From: a virus
IMG/VR virus record: IMGVR_UViG_3300042691_012617
Span: 1 to 64,000 of that record
Length of the DNA: 64,000 bases
Strand: one strand, 5' to 3'
The notes under the pieces are model-generated. The model searched no databases and had not been told where the DNA came from. It was given only the letters and a program-made list of their open reading frames with translations. Shown here piece by piece: positions 12,573 to 20,979 of the stretch (the stretch's first letter is position 1; the number at the start of each line of letters is the position of its first letter). The translations under genes were made by a program, and so were the position numbers.

Positions 12573-13120
12573 AGTTTGACGGTCTGATAGGTATCGAAAA
12601 CGAAGTTGACCGTTGCCGTCATCGGTGACGGTTCGCTTTCACTATGAGTCAGCGTGAATCCCGATATCTTCGTGGGTATGAGATTGCTGAAAGTCATCAT
12701 GAGAATCGGGTTCTTCTTGTTGTTGAGGAAGAACAGTTTCCCGTGGTTGACATTCCCCTTGTACTCAGGCACGATCTCCTTGAAGTCGCGGTATGGAACG
12801 CCTGAGCGCATCCACTTCACCATTTCCATGTAGTTGCGGAAGTTCTCATCGATTATGAATCGGATGGAGATGTCGGATGGCACACCACCACCAGGCGACT
12901 TGATGTCATTCGCAGCAAACAGGTGATTGTGGATTACGGGAGTGGAACTCAGATTGGGTGTCTGAACCGCTGTGCAGAAATAGGTGACGGTGGGTACCTT
13001 CTCGCACATGAACCTGAAGTTCGTGCTAGCAGCCAAGTTCGTGTTCAGCGGATTGTTTCCGAGAGAACCGAAATTGGTGAGTTCAGGTAGCCAGTTCTTT
13101 ACTGCGGGTGATGACATCAA
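12569..13120 (-). CDS. Tail-tube-fold protein (gp19-like paralog A)
   Basis: 183 residues. FRFMCEKVPTVTYFCTAVQTPNLS, then IRFIIDENFRNYMEMVKWM and LFFLNNKKNPILMMTFSNLIP follow the pattern of T4 gp19-type tube proteins. It is clearly paralogous to the adjacent upstream gene (shared NTNxAxSTNFR, NNKKNPI, ENF..Y.EM..W). It overlaps that gene by ATGA. Extra tube-like proteins next to gp23 occur in marine T4-likes as virion proteins; whether they cap the tube or line the neck is unknown. Confidence 0.65.
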   Translation of the reverse strand: MMSSPAVKNWLPELTNFGSLGNNPLNTNLAASTNFRFMCEKVPTVTYFCTAVQTPNLSSTPVIHNHLFAANDIKSPGGGVPSDISIRFIIDENFRNYMEMVKWMRSGVPYRDFKEIVPEYKGNVNHGKLFFLNNKKNPILMMTFSNLIPTKISGFTLTHSESEPSPMTATVNFVFDTYQTVKL

Positions 13121-13662
13121 GGATCCTTAATCTCATATGAGGTGAACTGGAATGTTGCATCACATGTAATGATCGGTGCATCAGCAACCGCAGAGTTGAA
13201 GGGGATGTTGCTCAAACCCGTGATCATAAGACCATCGAATACGATTCGTGCAACTGGATTTTTCTTGTTATTCAGCATCAACAGTTGACCCGAATCGGTG
13301 ATCAGGTTCAGCATTCTCGCCTGAGATCCATCTTGGAAAAAGCCATAGTAGTTCAGCGACTTCTTGAACCACTCCGACATTTCGAACCAGTTGCTGAAGT
13401 CCTCATTCACGATGAACTTGACAGCCAAGTCCCCGTGATCAATCTTGTTGCCGAAGAATTTCAGCGAGGATGCAAACGGTACGGGCACACGGATCGGATC
13501 CATCGACAGATCGGGAAACGACACCTCTGTGCAGAAATAGACACCGCTACGCACTTTCGGAATCATTAACCGAAAGTTCGTGGAGAACGCGGGGTTCGTA
13601 TTGTCGGGCTGTCGGTTGAGACTGCCAAAGACAATATCGTCGGGTAACTTGGGAACAGTCAT
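13117..13662 (-). CDS. Tail-tube-fold protein (gp19-like paralog B)
   Basis: 181 residues. FRLMIPKVRSGVYFCTEVSF and HGDLAVKFIVNEDFSNWFEM are gp19-like. It pairs with the next gene as a tandem duplicate. A late motif (13669-13675) ends so that the predicted RNA would begin G-AUG, that is, with no leader and no ribosome site. The two proteins are probably made in fixed ratio from one message. Virion location is inferred from family and context. Confidence 0.65.
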   Translation of the reverse strand: MTVPKLPDDIVFGSLNRQPDNTNPAFSTNFRLMIPKVRSGVYFCTEVSFPDLSMDPIRVPVPFASSLKFFGNKIDHGDLAVKFIVNEDFSNWFEMSEWFKKSLNYYGFFQDGSQARMLNLITDSGQLLMLNNKKNPVARIVFDGLMITGLSNIPFNSAVADAPIITCDATFQFTSYEIKDP

Positions 13663-13668
13663 CGAATG

Positions 13669-13675
13669 TATTTAG
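13669..13675 (-). promoter_or_regulatory. Late promoter, leaderless layout
   Basis: CTAAATA, CATTC, then G-ATG of the tube-like gene at 13662. The predicted start is one base before the ATG. Confidence 0.55.
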
Positions 13676-13683
13676 AAAGGAAA

Positions 13684-13713
13684 GGGGCTGTGAGGATTTC
13701 TCCCCACAGCCCC
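13684..13713 (-). terminator. Intrinsic terminator after gp23
   Basis: On the minus strand, GGGGCTGTG (13713-13705) pairs with CACAGCCCC (13692-13684), followed by TTTCC. Two further hairpins, CCTGC-TTCG-GCAGG (about 13726-13739) and CTTCTGATAATCAGAAG (13748-13764, over the stop codon), lie between it and the coding region. Confidence 0.7.
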
Positions 13714-13756
13714 CGCGAAATTCCCCTGCCGAAGCAGGATTCTTGCCTTCTGATTA

Positions 13757-15112
13757 TCAGAAGAGGTTTGTTACCTTAACGATGCGGTAGTACATGTTCT
13801 TGCGAACGGCACCCGCAGCGTATGGATCCGAGACCGACTGACCGCCCGAGATTGTCGCAAACGGATTGTTGACCAAGCCGTAGCGAGTCTTGAAGCCGAT
13901 CTTCGGCTGGAACGAGTTCTCACCGACTGCGCGTACCATCTGTAGCGGAACATAGGGGCAGTAGAACATGCCCGCGTCATACGCAGACGATCCCTTATAG
14001 CCTGCCATGAAGAAGTCATGGGAGGTTGTCATGGACGAATAGGGATCGATGTAGACGCGCAACTTGCCGTTGAGGACACCCGCAAAGGTGTTGCCCGTGT
14101 CATCCACATTGAGGTTGGTGCTGAGGGCGGGGGCGTAGTCAAGAACGCCTGCCATGCTCAGAGCCGAGGCAACATCCGAGGAGCAGACAATGAAGTTGCC
14201 CTTTCCACGGCGGGTTTCCTTGGCGATCTGATTGCACTCACGCTCAATCTGGAAGAGCAGACCCTTGAACTTCTCAACCGACCAACGACCGTTGGAATCG
14301 ACATTGAGATCGAACACACCTTGGGTCTGAGTCGTGCCGCTCTTGGCACCCAACTTAGCGTTGTTATAGATCACGCGAACGACTTCGCGGTTGATCTCAG
14401 CCAAGATTTCGCTCGACAGGATGTTGGCGAGTTCGGTCTCAGCGTCGAGGCCGTGGATCGCCTTGAGATCCTGAGCGAGTTCCATCGTGTACTCAGCCTT
14501 GAGGGCGCGGGTCTTTGCTTCGACCGTTGTCTTCTCAATGCTGAACGCCATCTGTGGGAATGGGTTGCTTGCAGCGTCACCGAGGGATTCGCCCTTGTAG
14601 GTGGTGTAGCCCTGAGTTCCCTTCACGCCCGAGGGAGTGCCGAGACCGTTAACGGGATCAACGCCACCAACTTCGAACGGATCGGTGTTGTAGACACCCG
14701 CAGCGGTTGTACCTGTCGAACCCGATCCACCGAAGGCGGTGTCGGCTTCCTGATACAGAGCCTCGGGGCCTGCCTGATCCATGTAACGCGAACGCATAGC
14801 GAAGATAAGCCCTGTCGGGCCGCTCATCGGCTGAACGCCGCAGATGTCGTAAGCAATGAGATTCGGCATTGCACGACGAACGAGCGAGATGAGGATCGGA
14901 TCCCAACGAGCGACATTGCCGCCGCCCTCTTGTCCAGCCGACTGTGCGCCGCTGAAGTTGGTTGGAGCCGACTCGCGGAGGTACTGCTCTTGGTTCTCCA
15001 AGAGCATGGTTGTAACTGCCTTGCGGTAGTTGTCCTTGATTGCGGGAAGATCCGCATGCTCAAGGATGGGTTGCCACTTCTTCTGAAGGGCTTCGGAAAT
15101 AGTGAGTTCCAT
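13757..15112 (-). CDS. gp23: Major capsid protein gp23
   Basis: 451 residues, the HK97-fold capsid hexamer subunit of T4-like phages. Typical blocks are GGNVARWDPILISLVRRAMPN, IAYDICGVQPMSGPTGLIFAMRSRY, and a C-terminal GRFKTRYG-like segment (PKIGFKTRYGLVNNPFA). The N-terminal propeptide contains YLRE followed by SAPTNF, a candidate gp21 cleavage site (L-x-E then small residue). AAGGAGAAA and a late promoter (15157-15163) precede it, and a triple hairpin follows, in keeping with very high expression as a separate message. Confidence 0.95.
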   Translation of the reverse strand: MELTISEALQKKWQPILEHADLPAIKDNYRKAVTTMLLENQEQYLRESAPTNFSGAQSAGQEGGGNVARWDPILISLVRRAMPNLIAYDICGVQPMSGPTGLIFAMRSRYMDQAGPEALYQEADTAFGGSGSTGTTAAGVYNTDPFEVGGVDPVNGLGTPSGVKGTQGYTTYKGESLGDAASNPFPQMAFSIEKTTVEAKTRALKAEYTMELAQDLKAIHGLDAETELANILSSEILAEINREVVRVIYNNAKLGAKSGTTQTQGVFDLNVDSNGRWSVEKFKGLLFQIERECNQIAKETRRGKGNFIVCSSDVASALSMAGVLDYAPALSTNLNVDDTGNTFAGVLNGKLRVYIDPYSSMTTSHDFFMAGYKGSSAYDAGMFYCPYVPLQMVRAVGENSFQPKIGFKTRYGLVNNPFATISGGQSVSDPYAAGAVRKNMYYRIVKVTNLF

Positions 15113-15156
15113 TTAGGGTTTCTCCTTGGTAGTAACTTGGTTAGAACGAACTTTGA

Positions 15157-15163
15157 TATTTAG
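15157..15163 (-). promoter_or_regulatory. Late promoter of gp23
   Basis: GGCTAAATA on the minus strand, with a leader of about 39 bases carrying AAGGAG before the ATG at 15112. Confidence 0.65.
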
Positions 15164-15175
15164 CCTTAACGCTAT

Positions 15176-16273
15176 TTACCGTTTTGCAATACGACGAAGC
15201 GTGTCGGCATAAGCCTTCATCGATTCAGTCAGGTTCTCGACTTGACCACCAACGGGGGTCTCATCGATGCTCTCTTCGGCAGTCGCAGCAGCCTCTTCGG
15301 TGAGGACAGTCTTGTTGCTCTTGCCGCTGAAGTACGACTCCTTGATGATCTCCAACTTGTTGCGGACATCACCCTCTTCGCCTTCAAGGGTTACACCCTC
15401 AGCGAGAGTACGGAAACGCTCCTTCTGTGTGACTGTGAGATCAGTAGCCATCTCATCAAGGATCTGCTCCCGACGATAGCCCTTCACCTCTTCAGCCAAC
15501 TTGACATTCTTCATGATCTCCTCGTCAAGACGAGCCTTCAACTGATCGGCAGTCTCTGCCATCTTGTCGGCTAGATCGACCTTGGCTTCGGGAACCATGA
15601 TGTCATGCTCAACGAAGAGACTGCGGAGACCGTTCATGAACTCCTCAGCGACTTCGGTGCGGATGCCCTTCTCAACAGAGAGACGGTTCTCCTCAAGCCA
15701 CTCTTCGATGACATACGAGAGATACGAGTCCAACTGCTCGGTGAGAGCCTTCTTGGTCTCATCGATCTCCTCAACAAGACGGTTGTTGTACTGCTCTTCC
15801 AACTCAGTCTTGATCTCTTCAACGCGCTCGTTGATAGCAGCCTCAAAGATGGTGGAAGCCTTGGTCTTAAAGTTTTCGGTGAGATCTTCGCCGTCGAACA
15901 TGGCGGTCATGTGGACATCTAGATCCTCACGCATCGCCTTCTTCGCCTTGACGCTTGCTGCCAACTTTGCCTTGGCATCTCCACCCGCAGCACCGACATC
16001 AACGGGACCAGGAATTACTGCCCCCTTGCCTGTGCCATCCTTGTAGAGACCCGCGAACTTGCCGCTGCCTGCACCTGTGGTGGAAGCATTAGCAACGCCG
16101 CCCTTGACCTCTTCCTCTTCTTCTTCCTCAGCCATTCCCTTTTTGGCAGACACATTCTTCATCTGCTTGGTCTTGGCATCGGCGGTATCTGTAGCCTCGT
16201 CAAGCGAATCGGTCTCTTCGACCTCTTCCTCGTCAAGGATGATTTCTTCGATTTCCTCGTTCTGATAATCCAT
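15176..16273 (-). CDS. gp22: Prohead core scaffold protein gp22
   Basis: 365 residues, very acidic at the N-terminus (runs of Glu) and largely coiled coil from about 120 to 300, as expected for the scaffold around which gp23 assembles and which gp21 later degrades. TIFEAAINERVEEIKTELEE and VIEEWLEENRLSVE are typical of marine T4-like gp22. Residues 72-93 carry a GLYKDGTGKGAVIPGPVD block that is shared with the small gene at 18249-18722. Late promoter with full TATAAATA at 16295-16302 and AAGGAG before the ATG. Confidence 0.85.
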   Translation of the reverse strand: MDYQNEEIEEIILDEEEVEETDSLDEATDTADAKTKQMKNVSAKKGMAEEEEEEEVKGGVANASTTGAGSGKFAGLYKDGTGKGAVIPGPVDVGAAGGDAKAKLAASVKAKKAMREDLDVHMTAMFDGEDLTENFKTKASTIFEAAINERVEEIKTELEEQYNNRLVEEIDETKKALTEQLDSYLSYVIEEWLEENRLSVEKGIRTEVAEEFMNGLRSLFVEHDIMVPEAKVDLADKMAETADQLKARLDEEIMKNVKLAEEVKGYRREQILDEMATDLTVTQKERFRTLAEGVTLEGEEGDVRNKLEIIKESYFSGKSNKTVLTEEAAATAEESIDETPVGGQVENLTESMKAYADTLRRIAKR

Positions 16274-16294
16274 GGGGTTCTCCTTGGTATTGGT

Positions 16295-16302
16295 TATTTA
16301 TA
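16295..16302 (-). promoter_or_regulatory. Late promoter of gp22
   Basis: TATAAATA, an exact T4 late consensus on the minus strand, 22 bases before the gp22 ATG. Confidence 0.75.
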
Positions 16303-16319
16303 CGGTAGTAACACTTGGC

Positions 16320-16964
16320 TCACAACTTGTTGATGAAACGCTTGAAAGCGTTGACCATCTCTTCTTCCAACTTGCGGGAGGAAGCCTTGCGGATGGAATG
16401 CTTGATTTCATCGATTTCCTTGGCAACGAGAAGACCGTTCTCGTAAATCCATTCCCGACCTTCCATTACCCCACGGACGAAAGCCTCAGGGGCTGAGGGA
16501 TCTGCAACGATGTCGGCAGCGGTAGAAAGACGGAAATCGTCCTTCACATAGTTCGCGCCGTTCTTCTCCTCAAGGGAGCCTACGCCACGGGACGAAACAC
16601 CCAACTTGGCACCCTCGTCCATCAGGTTCTTTACGATCTTTCCGTATGGCGTATCCATGATTTTGGCTTTGCCATAGAAGTTCTTGCCATCGGGGCCGAG
16701 TTCCATGATCATGTGGGAGACACGCTCAAGATTGATGGTTGGTCCCTCAGGGTGACCCAACTCACCGAATGCTCTCTTTTGCTCAACGAACTCTTTGCGA
16801 TACTGTTCGACCTTGTCCTTGAGCATTTTAAACTCATAGACACGACCGTTGCGATTCTTGATGTCGCCCTGAAGGAAGGTGCCTTCGATGAAATATGCCT
16901 TCTGACCGTTCTTTTCCTCGGTCAGGATTTCGATGCTCTCGTTGACTTCGCAGATGAGTTTCAT
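16320..16964 (-). CDS. gp21: Prohead protease gp21
   Basis: 214 residues, a serine protease of the T4 prohead family (U9/S80) that matures the capsid by cutting gp22, gp23 and core proteins. The catalytic His is in GELGHPEG (His71) and the Ser in LGVSSRGVG (Ser124 or 125). RNGRVYEF and MDTPYGKIV are usual family blocks. Adjacent gp22 and gp23 are its substrates. The gene ends just upstream of the gp22 promoter. Confidence 0.93.
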   Translation of the reverse strand: MKLICEVNESIEILTEEKNGQKAYFIEGTFLQGDIKNRNGRVYEFKMLKDKVEQYRKEFVEQKRAFGELGHPEGPTINLERVSHMIMELGPDGKNFYGKAKIMDTPYGKIVKNLMDEGAKLGVSSRGVGSLEEKNGANYVKDDFRLSTAADIVADPSAPEAFVRGVMEGREWIYENGLLVAKEIDEIKHSIRKASSRKLEEEMVNAFKRFINKL

Positions 16965-16976
16965 CCGAATGCTCCT

Positions 16977-17429
16977 TTAGATCGTGAACTCAAGAATGAT
17001 GGTTCCGTTTCCTGTGCTGAATTCATTTCCACTATTATCTAGGCTTATCGTGATGGTGCCTGATTCCAACTGTGCCTTCACACCTGTCCGTCTGTGTGAG
17101 AACCTAGGCTCAAAATTAAGTTCACTATCGATTCCGTTTGCAAAGAGGCAATCTCCTGCATTTTGTCCATATGTTCCCGCCGTGTATGTGTTGCCCCAAC
17201 GCGCCGTCCAGTACCACCCCGCGACAGCGGCAGCATTAGATGTTGACATGACAGAGTGAAGTTTTACTGTTCCATCCGCAGTAAGTCCGAAATTTTGTGG
17301 GTCTAGAAATGCCGACCCCGTCAACCCAATCGTGATGCTCTCGGCAGTAGATGTAGGAACTTCGCTTGCCACGATCTTCGTGACATATCTCTTATTCGTT
17401 CTGACAAGGTCTTGTTTAATGAGCGGCAT
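16977..17429 (-). CDS. Head-region protein, tandem duplicate A
   Basis: 150 residues, beta-rich. QDLVRTNKRYVTKIVAS, then ITIGLTGSAFLDP and a final GNGTIILEF parallel QTLVGTQKRLVKKF, INFGVTGSAF and GTIILEF of the gene upstream (17429-17815), so the pair is a tandem duplication that has diverged. It shares a base with that gene's stop. The position between protease and portal and the beta-sandwich character suggest a head decoration or accessory protein, but no family is recognised. Confidence 0.6.
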   Translation of the reverse strand: MPLIKQDLVRTNKRYVTKIVASEVPTSTAESITIGLTGSAFLDPQNFGLTADGTVKLHSVMSTSNAAAVAGWYWTARWGNTYTAGTYGQNAGDCLFANGIDSELNFEPRFSHRRTGVKAQLESGTITISLDNSGNEFSTGNGTIILEFTI

Positions 17430-17815
17430 CAGAGTACGAATTCAAGAATGATGGTTCCCGTCACAGTCGAGGGGGTGATAGTCATGACCCCTGTGGGTGT
17501 GGTTGCATTGTTTGGGATTGTGAATCGCTCAAACATGAAATCGATGTTTCCTGCTGCTGCCGAATCAAATGCGGTGGCACCAGGAGTTCCTGCCCATGTC
17601 AGCGTGTATCTTGCCGTGCATGCAGACTTAATAGAAGCCAATTTGGCGGTGGTCGCCGTGATGCCATCAGTCATTGCAATTACATCTCCTGTGAGACCGT
17701 TTGCAAATGCAGATCCTGTGACACCAAAATTAATCGCTGTACCGTGGGCACTCAACTGAAACTTCTTTACGAGTCTCTTCTGCGTTCCCACCAAGGTTTG
17801 TTCTGTGTAAGCCAT
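17429..17815 (-). CDS. Head-region protein, tandem duplicate B
   Basis: 128 residues; see the paralog at 16977. Rich in Thr, Ala and Gly, with beta strands and an absolutely parallel N-terminus and C-terminal strand (GTIILEFVL). It has no Cys. The start ATG overlaps the preceding stop. Copy number and late expression are not visible from sequence; no promoter lies directly before it, so it depends on transcription from further upstream. Confidence 0.6.
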   Translation of the reverse strand: MAYTEQTLVGTQKRLVKKFQLSAHGTAINFGVTGSAFANGLTGDVIAMTDGITATTAKLASIKSACTARYTLTWAGTPGATAFDSAAAGNIDFMFERFTIPNNATTPTGVMTITPSTVTGTIILEFVL

Positions 17816-18249
17816 TAGTTATTCTCCTCGTTTGCTTTGGCAAAGTTGACTGCATGTGCATATGTGTCCTTGCTTTCGGTTGCAAGGACGAGGAAAGCAG
17901 TCTGATTCTCCTCGCTCAACCTGTCATAGGCAGAAGCGATTGCCTCGGCATGACGAACAGTCACTTGCTGCTTGGTATTGTCCATCAGTTCAACCGTGGT
18001 TCCCTTGCCGCTCTTGATGCATTCTGCGATTGCTGAAAGGAGCCTGTTTGCCATTCCTTTGTATCGAACTTCTTCAACATAGTCAGTTGCAGATTGCTTT
18101 ACGAATCGAAGAGCCTTGGGATCATCCGAAGAAACAACTGCGGTGGACTCTTGTACCTCCACAGTTGCTCTGTCGCCAAGAATGGAGAAATTGGCTGCGA
18201 ATTCCTCCGCAGCCTTATTGCTCTTGAACTTGACGCTTACCTTTGCCAT
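17815..18249 (-). CDS. Head-region hypothetical protein
   Basis: 144 residues from the ATG at 18249, which overlaps the preceding stop; an in-frame start at 18261 would add four residues. MAKVSVKFKSNKAAEEFAANF begins a small alpha/beta fold; the rest is helical (AYDRLSEENQTAFLVLATES). No known domain. Being in the gp21-gp20 interval, where T4 has small prohead core proteins (gp67, gp68), it may be a core component. That is inference from position. Confidence 0.5.
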   Translation of the reverse strand: MAKVSVKFKSNKAAEEFAANFSILGDRATVEVQESTAVVSSDDPKALRFVKQSATDYVEEVRYKGMANRLLSAIAECIKSGKGTTVELMDNTKQQVTVRHAEAIASAYDRLSEENQTAFLVLATESKDTYAHAVNFAKANEENN

Positions 18250-18722
18250 CAGCCCTTCCAATTCGCCTTGATGTAGTCAAAGAACTTCTTCTTCTTGCCA
18301 TCGTCCATCTTGGCGGGAGACGATGCACCGAACTTCTTGAGAGCCTTGTCGAAGAATGCGCGGTAAGCCTTCTGCTTATCGCTCAGTTCCTCCTCGGACA
18401 TCGTGTACTTCTCGCCCTTCATGGCAACGGCGGCTTCCATGGATTCCTTTGGCGAACCCATGAGAGTCTTCTTCTTCTCTCGCAGAGCCTTGTACTTCTC
18501 AACGATCTTCATCGCTTCGTGGAAGTTGATGTCTACAGGAGCGGGAACGATGGCACCCTTGCCACTACCATCATCGTAAAGGCCACCGAACTTGTTCTCC
18601 TGCATTGCACGATTGCGCTGTTCACGCAACTTGCGGGAATGCTCAAGACGCACCACGGTCTCCCGATATGCGCGAGTGCGACCGTCGATACCGACCTTCT
18701 CGTTGATGTTCTCTTCAGACAT
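18249..18722 (-). CDS. Prohead-core-like protein sharing a block with gp22
   Basis: 157 residues, highly charged and helical. NKFGGLYDDGSGKGAIVPAP and the next residues VDIN match GKFAGLYKDGTGKGAVIPGP-VDVG of gp22 nearly position by position. The block may bind a common partner, for example the prohead vertex or gp21. The C-terminus DYIKANWKG is basic. I infer a prohead core or internal protein; no T4 counterpart is recognised by sequence. Confidence 0.55.
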   Translation of the reverse strand: MSEENINEKVGIDGRTRAYRETVVRLEHSRKLREQRNRAMQENKFGGLYDDGSGKGAIVPAPVDINFHEAMKIVEKYKALREKKKTLMGSPKESMEAAVAMKGEKYTMSEEELSDKQKAYRAFFDKALKKFGASSPAKMDDGKKKKFFDYIKANWKG

Positions 18723-18733
18723 GGGTTCCTCTC

Positions 18734-19441
18734 TTACTTTCCACCAAATGATGGTTTCTTGGCTTTCTTGGGATCGGCGGGTTTTCCTGTCTCAAGTTCT
18801 TTCTTCTTGAGATCTGCATCAGCCACCTCGTTTGGTTTACCCGCATCGACGGGCGCGGCAACCTGAGCAACACCCGCGTTCTTGTCCTTCTTGATCTGTG
18901 CTGTCATGTTTGCAGCCATCTCAGGATCCTTGTTTGCATCCTTCACCATGTCATCGACATAATCCTTGGTTGCCTTGATTGCAGCCTTTGGACCTGGGAA
19001 GAATTCCCAACGCCGACCGTTGATGTAGACGCGGACGGGTTTACCGAATCCCGTGCCCAACTGCTTGATGAGAATGTCCTGCCCCTTGTACTTGGTGGAA
19101 GAGTAATAAAACTCCTTCTCAAAGTTGGGGTCGAGCGACATGTCATCTTTTGCGGATCCCGCAGCGGTGGGAACAATCTTAAGATCCCCCGCTTTCATAG
19201 GCGTGGTCACGGGTGGGGCAGAGGGTGCGCCAGGTAGGTTTTCGGGAAGTGGTTGAGGTGCTTCCCCCTTTTCGCCCACACCCGTGACTATTTGTCCTGA
19301 GAGAGCCTTCTTCAGTTCTTCGATCTTGCTATGGATACGAGAAGCCAACTCCTTTTGAATGAGGCTCTTGAACTTCGGAGCCTCCTTCTTGATGAGGGTT
19401 TCGATAACCGACCTGAGGAGTTTGTCTGCTTCGTTTTCCAT
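18734..19441 (-). CDS. Prohead-region structural protein
   Basis: 235 residues. A helical N-terminus (APKFKSLIQKELASRIHSKI) leads through a proline-rich linker to a compact segment LGTGFGKPVRVYINGRRWEF followed by FPGPKAAIKATKDYVDDM, which resembles a domain seen in marine T4-like head-region proteins. The C-terminus is Lys/Ala/Pro-rich. It sits directly downstream of gp20, with nine bases between. A role in the prohead core is plausible but not shown. Confidence 0.5.
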   Translation of the reverse strand: MENEADKLLRSVIETLIKKEAPKFKSLIQKELASRIHSKIEELKKALSGQIVTGVGEKGEAPQPLPENLPGAPSAPPVTTPMKAGDLKIVPTAAGSAKDDMSLDPNFEKEFYYSSTKYKGQDILIKQLGTGFGKPVRVYINGRRWEFFPGPKAAIKATKDYVDDMVKDANKDPEMAANMTAQIKKDKNAGVAQVAAPVDAGKPNEVADADLKKKELETGKPADPKKAKKPSFGGK

Positions 19442-19450
19442 TCAGACCTC

Positions 19451-20953
19451 TTATACGAGACCGAACTGCGATGTGTCGGGTTCGATCTTGCCTGCGTTGC
19501 GCTCTCTTTCGATTTCCTTGTCCATCTGCTTGATCTCGGCTTCGTTGAAACCAAGCACATTTCTGCGTACCCATTCGTGAGAATAGTACTTACCTATGTA
19601 TGGTTTAATATTTCCTAGTTCGTCCACCTGTTGGCGGCGCAACTCGGCATTCTTGAGTTCCGTGAACAGGTTGTCCTTGAGGAAGTCGAAGTAAATCGCT
19701 TCCTTCATGTCGTTCCACTCGTCAGCGGTAATGACCTTCTTCAGGATCAATTGCTTACGGAGGACATCGAAGAAGAACTCGCAGAACTTGGTTCTGAGCC
19801 TGTGGATGTACTTCGTGAACCGCACCTCGTCGCGGGTGATCTCCGTGGAACGCCCAAGCATAAACTGCTTGTCTTGTTCCAAACGACTCACGGGCACAGA
19901 CAGGGCACGGTACAGTTTCTTTTGGAAGTACACAACATCCGTCAGTTCTCCAAGATTCTGACCACCCTGCAAAGTTGTGATTTCGGTACCACGGCTACCC
20001 TCTCTACGGGGCAACCAGTAGTCCTCAAGCATGGACATGAACTTCTTGTCATCCCGAATCTCTCCCGTTGCCGCGTCATAGACGAGACGGTTGCGGTAGC
20101 GATTCATGAGATCCTTGACATACTGCTCTGCCTTGGTCTTCGGGAGGTTACCGACATCGATGTAGAAGATGCGGCGTTCGGGGGCACGGCTAATGCGGTA
20201 GATGACGATTGCATCTTCCAACATGCGGAGTTGGTTCAGCGGCTTGATCGCCTTGTGTAGGAACCCAACCGTTCTCTTGTAACGGCTGTCCATCAGACCC
20301 GACGAGCAGAATGCGATTGCATCCTCGCTGATCTTGATGCCCGATGGATTGCCTCCTGCACGGGGATTATCCTTGTTGTACAAGTAAAAGTCCTTGTATC
20401 CCGTGATGATCTTCGTGCCGTTCTTCATCGTTTCCTTGGTGTACTCGCGGATCTTCTGAATGTTCATAGGATCCACATAGCGCAGTTCAAGGATTCCCTT
20501 CTGTGGGTTCTCCTCATCGATGATCAAGTGAAAGAAGACCTTGCCATCGACATACCATCGACGGAAGATCTCTGTTCCCTTGGTCTCAAACTGCATGACA
20601 CGAAGGATGTTGCGGAACTCTTCGTGGATTCGTTCCTTGACATTGTCGCTTGCCTTCAAGCGGTCAAGGACGATCTTGACGGGAGACTTCTTCTCACCCA
20701 CCACGATTGCCTCATTGATCACATCGTCTACTGCGACTTCAACGATGGGATCCTGAGCCATCTCGCGGTATTTCATGGTCAGTTCGAAATCGTTACGGAC
20801 GGTGCCGTCGAGATCGACATATTGACCATAGAAACCACCCGCTTCAACAGGAATAGCCCCGTCATCGAATGTCGGAACGACAAACGACTTCAGGGCCTTT
20901 TCCTGCTTCTTCTCTTGCTTACCTCGCTCTAGGCGAAATCCGAAAAGTTCCAT
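19451..20953 (-). CDS. gp20: Portal vertex protein gp20
   Basis: 500 residues, close to the T4/cyanophage length. It forms the dodecameric portal through which gp17 packages DNA and to which the neck binds. Diagnostic stretches include GGFYGQYVDLDGTVRND, AISRAPERRIFYIDVGNLPK (here YRISRAPERRIFYIDVGNLP), KAEQYVKDLMNRYRNRLVYD, LEDYWLPRREGSRGTEI and TLQGGQNLGELTDVVYFQKK. It is the marker gene for T4-like phylogeny. The ATG is at 20953; no late motif lies directly upstream. Confidence 0.95.
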   Translation of the reverse strand: MELFGFRLERGKQEKKQEKALKSFVVPTFDDGAIPVEAGGFYGQYVDLDGTVRNDFELTMKYREMAQDPIVEVAVDDVINEAIVVGEKKSPVKIVLDRLKASDNVKERIHEEFRNILRVMQFETKGTEIFRRWYVDGKVFFHLIIDEENPQKGILELRYVDPMNIQKIREYTKETMKNGTKIITGYKDFYLYNKDNPRAGGNPSGIKISEDAIAFCSSGLMDSRYKRTVGFLHKAIKPLNQLRMLEDAIVIYRISRAPERRIFYIDVGNLPKTKAEQYVKDLMNRYRNRLVYDAATGEIRDDKKFMSMLEDYWLPRREGSRGTEITTLQGGQNLGELTDVVYFQKKLYRALSVPVSRLEQDKQFMLGRSTEITRDEVRFTKYIHRLRTKFCEFFFDVLRKQLILKKVITADEWNDMKEAIYFDFLKDNLFTELKNAELRRQQVDELGNIKPYIGKYYSHEWVRRNVLGFNEAEIKQMDKEIERERNAGKIEPDTSQFGLV

Positions 20954-20979
20954 TATGTAGATACCTCATGACCTTTCAA

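Noticed and set aside
13285-18866. Long plus-strand frames opposite gp19-like, gp23, gp22 and neighbours
   Set aside because: They mirror strongly conserved minus-strand genes and have no ribosome sites or recognisable domains.
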